A stretch of DNA of 35,609 nucleotides from Pseudomonadota bacterium (GTDB lineage Bacteria > Myxococcota_A > Polyangia > Polyangiales > Polyangiaceae), in contig JAEWRL010000056.1 in NCBI GenBank assembly GCA_023398955.1, positions 1-35,609 of the forward strand. The letters run 5' to 3'. The notes beneath the pieces were generated by a model that did not search any database, was not told the DNA's origin, and saw nothing but the letters and a program-made list of their open reading frames with translations. Numbering within the stretch: position 1 is the stretch's first letter; each line of letters starts with the position of its first letter. The position numbers were made by a program, and so were the translations under genes. Positions 1 through 7,043 of this stretch are shown in pieces.

Positions 1-76
1 TCGGGGCGGTTTAGAGCCTGCACCTGCATGCCGGCTCCGAGGGGCCTGCCCTCATCTCTCGTGCAGCAAGGCTGCG

Positions 77-973
77 TCAATTGGCCATAATGGCTTCCTT
101 TCCGCGCCGTCGTGGCGCACGATCGTCAGCGTAGCGAACCATCTCGAAAGCATTCTTGGCCATCAGATGGTCCAGTGGATCGAGATAGATATTCGCCAGC
201 ATCGGGCTTGCCACGGCTCCTTGCGGGGTTCCCATATCTGGCGACCAGCTACTCGTTCCCTCCCGGATTGACTGCACCAGGTAGTTCTCTACCAGTTGCA
301 GCACTCTGTCATCGGCCACCTTCTGTCGCAGCAGCGACATCAGCTGGTCGTGCGGGATCGTATCGAAATAGCTCTTGAGGTCGACATCAACCACCCAGCA
401 GTGTCCGCGCCTGAGCAACAGGTCCACGCGACGCAGAGCGTCTTTGCAACCTCTCCTTGGACGGAAGCCATAGCTGTGTTCAGCAAAGTCCCGTTCAAAG
501 ATGGGCTCCAAGACGTTACGCAGCGCCGTTTGCACCACCCGATCTCGGATCGTGGGGATACCGAGCGGGCGGTGCTCATTACTTCCGAGTTTCGGAATGT
601 ACGTTCGCCGTATCGCCTGCGGTCGGTAGCTACCTTCACGCAGTTGTTCATGCGAACACAGCAGATTCGATTCCCGGTGCTTCTCGAACATTTCTAGCGT
701 GACATGGTCCACTCCCGCGCTTCCCCGATTCGACTTCACCTTGCGGTAGGCCGCTTCGAGGTTGCTCTTCGAGTAGACCTTATCCATCAAGCTGTACCAC
801 TTGCCTCCTTTCACCCCCTTATCGAGGGCCTGCAACATACGTTCGGTCCAGACGCTCGATTCCACCCAGACCCATTGCTGGGAGCGGGCTTCTCCACCCT
901 GCCTAGCCGCATGCGGCACTGATGGTGGTTTGCTTTCAATTCGTACGGTCTTTACGTATCCACCTTCCTGCAC
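77..973 (-). pseudogene. ltrA-like: Group II intron reverse transcriptase/maturase, C-terminally truncated
   Basis: The reverse transcriptase of a group II intron copies intron RNA into DNA during retrohoming and helps the intron splice. The N-terminal block (WTERML, KGGKWYSLMDKVY), the RPLGIPTIRDR block, the HSYGFRPRRGC block, the VDVDLKSYFD metal-binding motif, the GTPQGAVASPMLANIYL block and the catalytic YADD (residues about 281-284) are all present. Directly after YADD the family sequence is lost: only 14 unrelated residues follow before a TGA. The thumb/maturase X domain and any DNA-binding or endonuclease part are missing, so the 298-residue product is far shorter than the usual 420-600. 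It should be unable to mobilise the intron. The intron RNA lies directly upstream on the same strand. Identification is firm; whether the break is a frameshift, deletion or later insertion cannot be decided because the window starts 76 bases further on. Confidence 0.9.
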
Positions 974-1398
974 ACCTTTGCTCCACGCCCGTTACGGCGC
1001 TTCATTGCTATGGGTGCTCTGACTCCTGCGCGGCTCTTTGGCCGCCGCACAGGTCTCCCTGCTTCACTCACGTCGCCTTCCGGCCATTCCGTCTCCAATC
1101 ACCTGACGCATCCCGTCGTCCCTTTCACACGCTACCCCTCAGGGCGATGGGCATCTCGCGGTTGCGAGTTTGGGCTTCACCACTTTCGTGCAGGCTCGCC
1201 ATTGCGCCCGGCCGAAACGAGTTCCTCATCGTACGGACTGGTCGTTCACCTCCTGTTGCTCCCCACACCACCTTCGGATTCACCATGATTCTTTCAGTTC
1301 TTCCTTCGATGATGCAGTTACGTTTGGTTTCGGGCCGGAGAGCGTCTGCCCGGAGGGGACTTGCACCCCTCTGACGACGTGCGCTTGCAGGCGCACAC
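974..1398 (-). ncRNA. 5' part of a group II intron RNA (domains I-III region)
   Basis: Read on the minus strand, the stretch ahead of the reverse transcriptase has the length (about 425 nt) and position expected for ribozyme domains I-III. A GTGTGCGCC sequence at about 1390-1398 fits the GUGYG 5' end of group II introns. A stem with loop TGCAAGT follows at 1353-1371 (GAGGGG paired with CCCCTC), a pattern common near the 5' end of such introns. The exact 5' boundary could be 1398 or 1396. The 3' end (domains V and VI) was not found in the 76 bases left before the window edge. No other gene is supported in this stretch. Confidence 0.6.
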
Positions 1399-1482
1399 GA
1401 AGCCGCTCCGCGGCGGAAGTCGTGACGGGGGACCTTGGGGCGTTGCCGCTACGCGGCCTGGTGACGCCTGAACATTCCGTCA

Positions 1483-1546
1483 GGAAGACCAGATCCCGAT
1501 CCGTGGTCTTCTTCCTTTCGGCGCGCATGTGACGCCCCGAAAGGAA
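1483..1546 (+). promoter_or_regulatory. Two adjacent hairpins in front of the recombinase, the second covering its ribosome binding site
   Basis: Hairpin 1 pairs GAAGACCA (1484-1491) with TGGTCTTC (1504-1511). Hairpin 2 pairs TTCCTTTCGG (1512-1521) with CCGAAAGGAA (1537-1546), 10 perfect base pairs around a 15-base loop. The 3' arm of hairpin 2 contains AAAGGA, the only good ribosome binding site for the ATG at 1553. If transcribed, the fold would hide that site. Alternatively, these are end structures of the mobile element. The pairing is seen directly; the role is inference. Confidence 0.45.
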
Positions 1547-1552
1547 CGGCAA

Positions 1553-2409
1553 ATGAAACGAGAAATCGAAGACATGGCTCGGGACCTGGCGATGAAAGAG
1601 TACTCCGAGAAGACGCAGAAGGAGTACCTAAAACAAGCAGAGCGATTGCTGGAGTGGGCCGGCAAGCCTGCAGCGGAGATCAGCCGGGACGAGCTACGGA
1701 CGTACGTTGAGGAGCTACGCCGGCCACAAACGGGTCAATGCTGCGTAAGAAGGTCTGTGCGCTGTTCTTCTTGTACAAGAGGACTCTGGGAACACCTGAA
1801 CAAGTGTCGTTTCTTTCGCTACCAAAGCGGAGTTCGAAGCTGCCGGAGGTGCTCACTGAAAGGGAAGTCCACCAGCTACTGCAGAAGATCAAGGTGCTGC
1901 GCTACCAAGCGATAGCCATGGTCCTGTACGGGGCAGGACTTCGTATAGAAGAAGCCTTGCAGCTCCAGGTGAGTGACATCGACGGTGAGCGCGGGGTCAT
2001 CCGAGTTCGACGGGGCAAGGGAGACAAGCCGCGGGAGGCGAAGCTATCCCCCGTGCTGTATCGTTGGCTCAGGGAGTATTGGTCGCTAACCCAACCTCCT
2101 GGTAGCTATCTCTTTGCCTCACCGCGGACTGGCAAGCTTCCGAGCAAGCAGACGGTAAACAAGGCATTGAAAAAGGCTGCAGAGGAAGCTTGGATCAAGA
2201 AGCCCGTCCATGCCCACATTCTGAGACACTCATTCGGAACCCATCTTCTTGAGCACGGCGTGGACATTTATGTGGTCAGCGCGCTGTTAGGGCACGCATC
2301 CCTAAGTTCAGCTCGCCGCTACGCGCGGGTGACGCGCAAGATCATCCGGGATGTGCCAAGCCCGGTTGATCTGCTGCCGCAAGGACGCCCCCCCAAGCCT
2401 ACGGCCTGA
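1553..2409 (+). pseudogene. Tyrosine recombinase (phage integrase family), frameshifted
   Basis: Tyrosine recombinases cut and rejoin DNA through a covalent phosphotyrosine. The N-terminal core-binding domain (about 1553-1720, KEYSEKTQKEYLKQAERLLEW) is in one frame and the catalytic domain (from about 1738, ALFFLYKRTLG onward) is in the next, so a frameshift lies near 1700-1737. The catalytic set survives: Arg in GAGLRIEE (codon 1942), HILRH (His 2215, Arg 2224), the GHAS block and the nucleophile Tyr in RRYARVT (codon 2320). I chose ATG 1553 because AAAGGA lies 7 bases upstream; a GTG at 1529 is also possible. The transposase reading frame begins 6 bases after the stop, so the pair looks like one element. 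Some IS91-family elements are known to carry an integrase gene beside tnpA. Only the frameshift makes this a pseudogene. Confidence 0.85.
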
Positions 2410-2415
2410 CGAGTC

Positions 2416-2979
2416 TTGGCCTCCCCACGAGAAGGGGAGCGCTTCGACATCGCGGACATCATTCGGAAGCACCGCACTGAGCTCGAGAAGAAGCACCGGC
2501 CAACCTCTGATCAGAAGCGGGTCCTGACGGATATCGCCCAGTGCCGCACCGAGGCGCTGGGCGGGCTCGTCGAGCGGTGCACGAGCTGCGACTATGAGCA
2601 GCCCGTGTACCACTCGTGCCGCAACCGCCATTGTCCAAAGTGTCAAGCGCTTGCCCAAGAGAAGTGGATTGAAGAGCAGCGTGGGCGCATGCTCGACATG
2701 ATGCACTTTCACGTCGTCTTCACGCTAGCGGCGGAGCTGCGTCCGCTCGCCAGATTCGCTCCGCGGGCGGTCTTCGATGCCTTGTTGCGGTCTGCCGGAA
2801 GAACGCTGCTGGAATTTCGGCACCGAAACCTCGACAGCACTCTTGGGGTCACATTGGTACTACATACATGGACTCGGGAGCTGGACTTTCATCCCCACGT
2901 TCATGCCATCGTGTCGGCAGGGGGGCTGCGTCGAGATGAGGCGAGCCTCTGCAGAACAAAATCCGGCACTACGGTTTGA
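2416..2979 (+). pseudogene. tnpA: IS91-family HUH transposase, 3' truncated
   Basis: IS91 transposases move by rolling-circle transposition using an HUH nuclease with two catalytic tyrosines. The N-terminal zinc-binding region is clear: Cys55 and Cys58, then HSCRNRHCPKC with Cys68, Cys73 and Cys76. The family block HFHVVFTLAAELRPL follows, and the metal-binding HUH motif is His161-Val-His163 in FHPHVHAIVSAGGL. The frame is lost after about residue 172 and stops at 188, against about 380-400 in the family, so the tyrosine motif is absent. The start (TTG at 2416) follows the recombinase stop by 6 bases, suggesting translational coupling. The product should be inactive. Identification is firm. 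Confidence 0.88.
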
Positions 2980-3077
2980 ATGCGTCGCTTCGTTCCGCGC
3001 GATTCGCCGCTGGCCTCTTCCGGGCTGAGCGTGTTACATGCAGCGACGAATCGCTGACCACGTCGCGCCCCTATGAG

Positions 3078-3510
3078 GCGGGTCACCCGCTGTTGGAGGC
3101 TCCGGAAACGGTGCCGCGAACGGGTCACCCGCTCTGCAGGAAGCCCGAATCACGTCGCAGGAGCGGGTCACCCGCTCCTGGAAGGGGGCGATGTGCAATT
3201 GGCACCGGGTCACCCGTGCCAAATTGCACGCATCCTAGGATCTATGGGCAGATGGCCACTATTCAATCCAGTGATGACGAAATTCGGAGCGGGTCACCCG
3301 TGCTCAATTGCACGGGTCGGCCCCCAAAGAGCGGGTGACCCGCTCCTGGAAGGGGCGATGTGCAATTGGCACCGGGTCACCCGTGCCAAATTGCACGCGC
3401 CCTAGGATCTATGTGCAGATGGCCACTATTCAATCCAGTGATGGCGAAATTTGGAGCGGGTCACTCGTGCCAAATTGCACATACCCGCTCCCAAAGAGCG
3501 GGTGGTCGCC
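3078..3510. repeat. Array of GGGTCACCC palindromes at 42-bp spacing
   Basis: An 11-13 base palindrome, CGGGTCACCCG with variants, recurs with centres at 3084, 3126, 3169, 3211, 3295, 3337, 3378, 3462 and 3504. The steps are 42, 43, 42, 84, 42, 41, 84 and 42, so the copies sit on a 42-bp grid with two empty slots (about 3253 and 3420). The last copies have decayed (CGGGTCACTCG and CGGGTGGTCGC). Intervening sequence is about 29 bases per slot. The array fills the space between the broken transposase and the sulfotransferase gene. No gene is supported in it. Confidence 0.85.
3161..3496. repeat. Two tandem copies of a 168-bp unit
   Basis: Bases 3161-3328 and 3329-3496 are nearly identical direct repeats with a few substitutions and a one-base deletion in the second copy, compensated elsewhere in the unit. 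Each unit spans four 42-bp slots. Each also contains a larger hairpin with GTGCAATTGGCA on one arm (3193-3204; 3360-3371) and TGCCAAATTGCAC on the other (3217-3229; 3384-3396), with the GGGTCACCC palindrome in its loop. A block shared by both copies (CCTAGGATCTATG followed by GCAGATGGCCACTATTC) occupies the slot without a palindrome. Confidence 0.85.
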
Positions 3511-3552
3511 CACGGCGCCAAGATACTCGGGCTGCAGAGTGCTCCCCGAAGT

Positions 3553-4698
3553 TCAGCGCGCGACAGATTCTTCTTTGCCGGATATCGGCAGAGAAGGGGC
3601 GGGAAGCGGTGGCAGGAAGGTGTCGTAGTAGAACGCACAGTCCCTCCGAATCTTCTCCTCGCTAAGCCCAAACTTCGCCAGATCGTACTTGTGCTCAGAC
3701 TTGTAAGTGCGTTGCTTCTCTGCGCGCTTCTTGATCGTCGCTTGGAGCTCAGGGGTCATCTCGTGGCCGAGGAAAGTGCAGATCTCGTCCATGACTGCTT
3801 CGAACTCCCCCATCATCCGGTCATAGCGCACGACGTACACCCGGCTCTTGTCGATGAGGCCGCCGGTCCACTCTTCGTGGAAGCGGCGCAGGAGCAGGAT
3901 CCATCCCTCGTACATCCTATCCAGCCAGCGCTGGCGAACATCGGCGGGCTTCGACCAGAACCCAAAGGCGCGGTCTAGCACGCCGACGACGAGGCTATTG
4001 GCGCTCGGTATGACCGAGAGGGGATCGCGTGCCATGTACAGAATCTGCGCCTCGGGAAACCGCTCAAGGAACTGCGGCAGCCGCGGGGAAACGGAGAACA
4101 GCTTGGCAATGTTGCGCTCTGAATCGTGCAGGACCAAGCTGCGGCGCCACAGTTTCTCGAGCCAAGCGAAGTCCCGTGCCGACGTGTCCCGCACCCTCGG
4201 GTCGAAGTATGGGAGCATGTCCTTGTCGTCCCAGGAGAGGAAGAACCCGTAGAGGAAGAACCCGTCCAAGTAGCGGAATAGAACGCCGACATCATCCGTC
4301 TCCACAGAGCTCAGGCTCGTATGGTGGGCTTCGGTTGAGTGAAACTTCGCGGGGCTGACCTTCTCCAGCAGCGGCAGGAACGGGCGAAGCATGCGCTGTA
4401 GCAGCAGTGAAGGGTAGAGCATCATGAAGAGCTCCATCCCACAGCCGAAACCCTCATCGGCGAGGAACCGTTGGAGGAAGGTGGTTCCCGTTCTCGGGTT
4501 TCCTACGAGAACGATCGGGCGAAGGCTCTTGGTTCTTCGCAGGCGCGGAAACAGGATGCTGTCGAGCGCCATGCCTATTGCGACGACGGTTCGAAGGGTG
4601 GCGAAAAGCACCGCGACGAATAGCGGCGCTACTGCGTGTCCGTGTACCTTCCGCAGTATTCGGTAAACGCGGCCCATGCGGGATAGAATCGAGTTCAT
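3553..4698 (-). CDS. PAPS-dependent sulfotransferase, membrane-associated
   Basis: Transfers a sulfuryl group from 3'-phosphoadenosine 5'-phosphosulfate (PAPS) to an acceptor, probably a hydroxyl. The 5'-phosphosulfate loop is IVLVGNPRTGTTFL (core residues 67-74) and the 3'-phosphate motif is YMARDPLSVIPSANS (about 221-235); both are hallmarks of the family (Sulfotransfer_3-like). A hydrophobic stretch at residues 21-50 suggests attachment to the inner face of the membrane, which suits a lipid acceptor. At 381 residues it is slightly long for the family. The start is ATG 4698, only 5 bases after the exporter stop codon, so the two are very likely co-translated. PAPS synthesis genes (cysD, cysNC) and the PAP phosphatase gene cysQ are in the same window. 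The acceptor is unknown: the family also acts on sugars and peptides, but the exporter linkage favours a lipid. Confidence 0.9.
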   Translation of the reverse strand: MNSILSRMGRVYRILRKVHGHAVAPLFVAVLFATLRTVVAIGMALDSILFPRLRRTKSLRPIVLVGNPRTGTTFLQRFLADEGFGCGMELFMMLYPSLLLQRMLRPFLPLLEKVSPAKFHSTEAHHTSLSSVETDDVGVLFRYLDGFFLYGFFLSWDDKDMLPYFDPRVRDTSARDFAWLEKLWRRSLVLHDSERNIAKLFSVSPRLPQFLERFPEAQILYMARDPLSVIPSANSLVVGVLDRAFGFWSKPADVRQRWLDRMYEGWILLLRRFHEEWTGGLIDKSRVYVVRYDRMMGEFEAVMDEICTFLGHEMTPELQATIKKRAEKQRTYKSEHKYDLAKFGLSEEKIRRDCAFYYDTFLPPLPAPSLPISGKEESVAR

Positions 4699-4703
4699 GG
4701 TGA

Positions 4704-7013
4704 CTACTCAGCCTTGGAGGGTGAAGAAGCTGCGGGCTCGAAGTACTTGGGACGTGTCATCAGCACCAGGGCCGGAAGAACGACGAGCCCGCCAATGAGC
4801 GAAGCCAGGATTGAGACTGCGACAAGCAGCCCGAAGAAACGAACAGGGAAGAACGCCGAAACGACGAGGACCGCGAAGCCCACGACGACGCTGAAGGCGT
4901 TGAAGACGATGCCGCGACCGGTCGTCGTGAGTGTGCGTTCGATGGCGGGGCCCGGCTCGAGGCCGGCGGCACGCTCGTCGCGATAGCGCCAAAGGAAGTG
5001 AATACTATAGTCGACTCCGACGCCCAGCATGATGGAGGACAGCAAAGCGGTTACCAGGTTGAGCTCGATGCCAGCGAGGCCCATGATTCCGAAGATCATC
5101 GTCAGGGCAAGGATGAGTGGAAAGATGGAGAGGGCTCCTGCCACGAGCGAACGCAGCAGCAAGGCTACCAGAATGCCGACCAGCACAGCGGCCAGCCCCA
5201 TGCTCACCACCTGCCCCCAAACGATGTGGTGAACCATGTCTGCCATGATGTCGAGGAACCCGCCAGCCAGCTTGAGGGAGCTCTCAGGGTGGGCACGGAG
5301 GTAGGCTCGCGTGTACTCCATGACCTCGGTGGCGGCGCTCGTTCCGCTATCGGTGACCTTCGCCATCAGCTGCGCGTGGCGGTAGGGAAAATCGACGAGC
5401 TTGTCGAAGTCCTCCGGGCTTCCGCTCATCGAGTACAGGAGCAGATACTGCGCTACCAGTTCGCGAGTCTCCGGGATGCGATCGTACTTCGGATCGCCAT
5501 CGTGCATGACCTGATTCATCTTTCGCATCGCGCCAGCCAGGGAGGTCGTGGTTCCCACCAGCCGATGCTTCCTGAGGTGCTGCTCCAGCTCATCGATATC
5601 CCGGAGGACTTTGGGGTCCTTGATGTCACCCTCGGCGACTACCGAAATCCCAGCCCAGCCACCCAAGTGTTGGTTGAGGAGGTGCGTGGACTGCCAGACC
5701 GGCTCCGTGCGCTCGTAGAAGCTCATCGGATTCGTATCCACCACGACGAGCGTGGCACCTGCACCCATTGCCAGGGTTGCGAGCACGCTCACCGCGAGAA
5801 TAGCGCGGGGACGGTTGGCAACACCGCGTGCAAACCACCGGAGCATGCGATCGATGATCCCCCGACGTGCCGTGCCGCCGTCCTTCCTCGTCGCGCCGAG
5901 GACTGGCTTCGCCCTGGGTAGTAGCGAGAGGACCGCCGGGATGAACACCAGGCTGGCAATCATCGCAAATGCCACGCCGACCGCGGCAAGCACCCCGAGC
6001 TGCTTGGCCGGAATGATGATGTGGGTCGCGAGGCAGAGCATTCCGACGGCCGTCGTGAGACCGGTCGCGAGCACGGGAAGCGTCAGCTCCATGATCCCTC
6101 GCCGCGCCAGATCCGCAGCGGACTGCGACGTTCCCGGAGCATTATCCTCCTGGTAGCGGGCCATGATGTGAATGCCATAGTCGTTGGCTACCGCCAGCAG
6201 GATCACCGGAAGGAGAATGGTGACCGTATGTACGCGCCAACCCAGCAACGGGATGAGGCCCATCGCGACGATGATTGCCATGACCGTCACGACGAACGGA
6301 AGCACTACTCCCCGCACTTGCCGGAAGCAGGCCATCAAGAACACGAGCATGACGAGCAGGCCGATGGGGAGGAAGCGGCGCATGTCCTTACGCATGTCCT
6401 GCGTCAGGCTCACCCGCGTGACGGGCATTCCTCCAACGTAGGTCTCTTCAGGACCAGAGATGGTCGCGACCATCTCGCGGAGCTTCTCTACGACCACCTC
6501 ATCGGAAGCCGTTGGTTTCAAGAACCCGATGATGACGGCGTACCGGAAGTCCTTCGAGACGAGGTTTCCGTAGACGAGGGGATTGGCCTTCAGGCGTTCG
6601 CGTAGCTCTCGTTCGCCAGCCGTCGTGTCGGGGATCCCTTCGATCGCTTGCTCGACGACCATCATCCCGCCCGAGCTGCGCAGATCCTTCGCAGTGAACG
6701 GGCTGATGATCCTCTCGAGCGCGTCCACCTCCTTCATCGCTTCGGTCAGCTTCTGGATACGCTGGAGCGAAGACCCGCGGACCACATCCTCCGAGGCGAG
6801 CACGATCATGATCATATCCGTCCCGCCAAACAGCTTCTCGATGCGATCGAGATTGACGCGGGTGGGTAGATCCCTCGGGAGCTGATTCTTCATCTCCGTA
6901 TCGAGCTGCGCCTTCGGAAGCTGGGTCGCGAACAGGGCGGTGACGATCAGGAAGAGGAAGATGTGGATCCAGCGGAAGCGAAGAACCCAATCTGCGAGTA
7001 GTGACGGTCTCAT
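4704..7013 (-). CDS. RND/MMPL-type lipid exporter
   Basis: A 769-residue inner-membrane transporter of the RND superfamily (COG1033 type) that uses the proton gradient to move hydrophobic molecules. The two-fold RND plan is visible: a first transmembrane helix (about 8-28), a periplasmic domain, a helix bundle with LLAVANDYGIHI, a second periplasmic domain and a second bundle with GVGVDYSIHFLWRY. Both GxxxDY motifs, which carry the proton-relay Asp, are intact. It lies between the outer-membrane protein gene (30 bases upstream) and the sulfotransferase (5 bases downstream). Relatives include MmpL8, which exports sulfolipid precursors in mycobacteria, HpnN for hopanoids and BstA for sterols. 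This protein lacks the extra length of MmpL proteins. Function as a lipid exporter is inferred from family and context; the cargo is unknown. Confidence 0.88.
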   Translation of the reverse strand: MRPSLLADWVLRFRWIHIFLFLIVTALFATQLPKAQLDTEMKNQLPRDLPTRVNLDRIEKLFGGTDMIMIVLASEDVVRGSSLQRIQKLTEAMKEVDALERIISPFTAKDLRSSGGMMVVEQAIEGIPDTTAGERELRERLKANPLVYGNLVSKDFRYAVIIGFLKPTASDEVVVEKLREMVATISGPEETYVGGMPVTRVSLTQDMRKDMRRFLPIGLLVMLVFLMACFRQVRGVVLPFVVTVMAIIVAMGLIPLLGWRVHTVTILLPVILLAVANDYGIHIMARYQEDNAPGTSQSAADLARRGIMELTLPVLATGLTTAVGMLCLATHIIIPAKQLGVLAAVGVAFAMIASLVFIPAVLSLLPRAKPVLGATRKDGGTARRGIIDRMLRWFARGVANRPRAILAVSVLATLAMGAGATLVVVDTNPMSFYERTEPVWQSTHLLNQHLGGWAGISVVAEGDIKDPKVLRDIDELEQHLRKHRLVGTTTSLAGAMRKMNQVMHDGDPKYDRIPETRELVAQYLLLYSMSGSPEDFDKLVDFPYRHAQLMAKVTDSGTSAATEVMEYTRAYLRAHPESSLKLAGGFLDIMADMVHHIVWGQVVSMGLAAVLVGILVALLLRSLVAGALSIFPLILALTMIFGIMGLAGIELNLVTALLSSIMLGVGVDYSIHFLWRYRDERAAGLEPGPAIERTLTTTGRGIVFNAFSVVVGFAVLVVSAFFPVRFFGLLVAVSILASLIGGLVVLPALVLMTRPKYFEPAASSPSKAE

Positions 7014-7043
7014 GAGAAGGTTGCCTGAGGAAGACGGATGGGC

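Larger units (their letters stand above)
1483..2979 (+). mobile_element. Remnant of an IS91-type element carrying a tyrosine recombinase
   Basis: The recombinase and transposase genes lie 6 bases apart on the same strand, and both are broken. The left limit is set at the hairpins before the recombinase and the right limit at the end of recognisable transposase. Neither terminus was matched to a known IS91 end, so the boundaries are approximate. A group II intron remnant in opposite orientation abuts on the left, and a palindrome array follows on the right. Confidence 0.5.

Noticed and set aside
77..140. A second group II intron inserted right after YADD (twintron), because GTGCGCC follows
   Set aside because: Only seven bases support it, and too little sequence remains before the window edge to see any intron structure.
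1399..1482. Integron attC-like site between intron and recombinase
   Set aside because: No R'/R'' core sites with the needed spacing were found, and the recombinase lacks the extra integron-integrase segment as far as I can see.
3073..3405. A real protein with GHPLLEG repeats
   Set aside because: The frame changes twice within the array through one-base slips, there is no ribosome binding site, and the palindrome gives similar peptides on both strands.
3078..3510. CRISPR array
   Set aside because: The repeat is only 11-13 bases and self-palindromic, several intervening segments are copies of each other, two slots lack the repeat and no cas gene is in the window.
4998..5921. Plus-strand open frame of 307 codons opposite the RND exporter
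   Set aside because: Antisense to a confirmed gene, His/Gln/Arg-rich composition, no known motif.
4704..7013. Naming the exporter MmpL8, HpnN or BstA
   Set aside because: These are distant relatives with different cargo; the sequence does not show the substrate, so no symbol is given.
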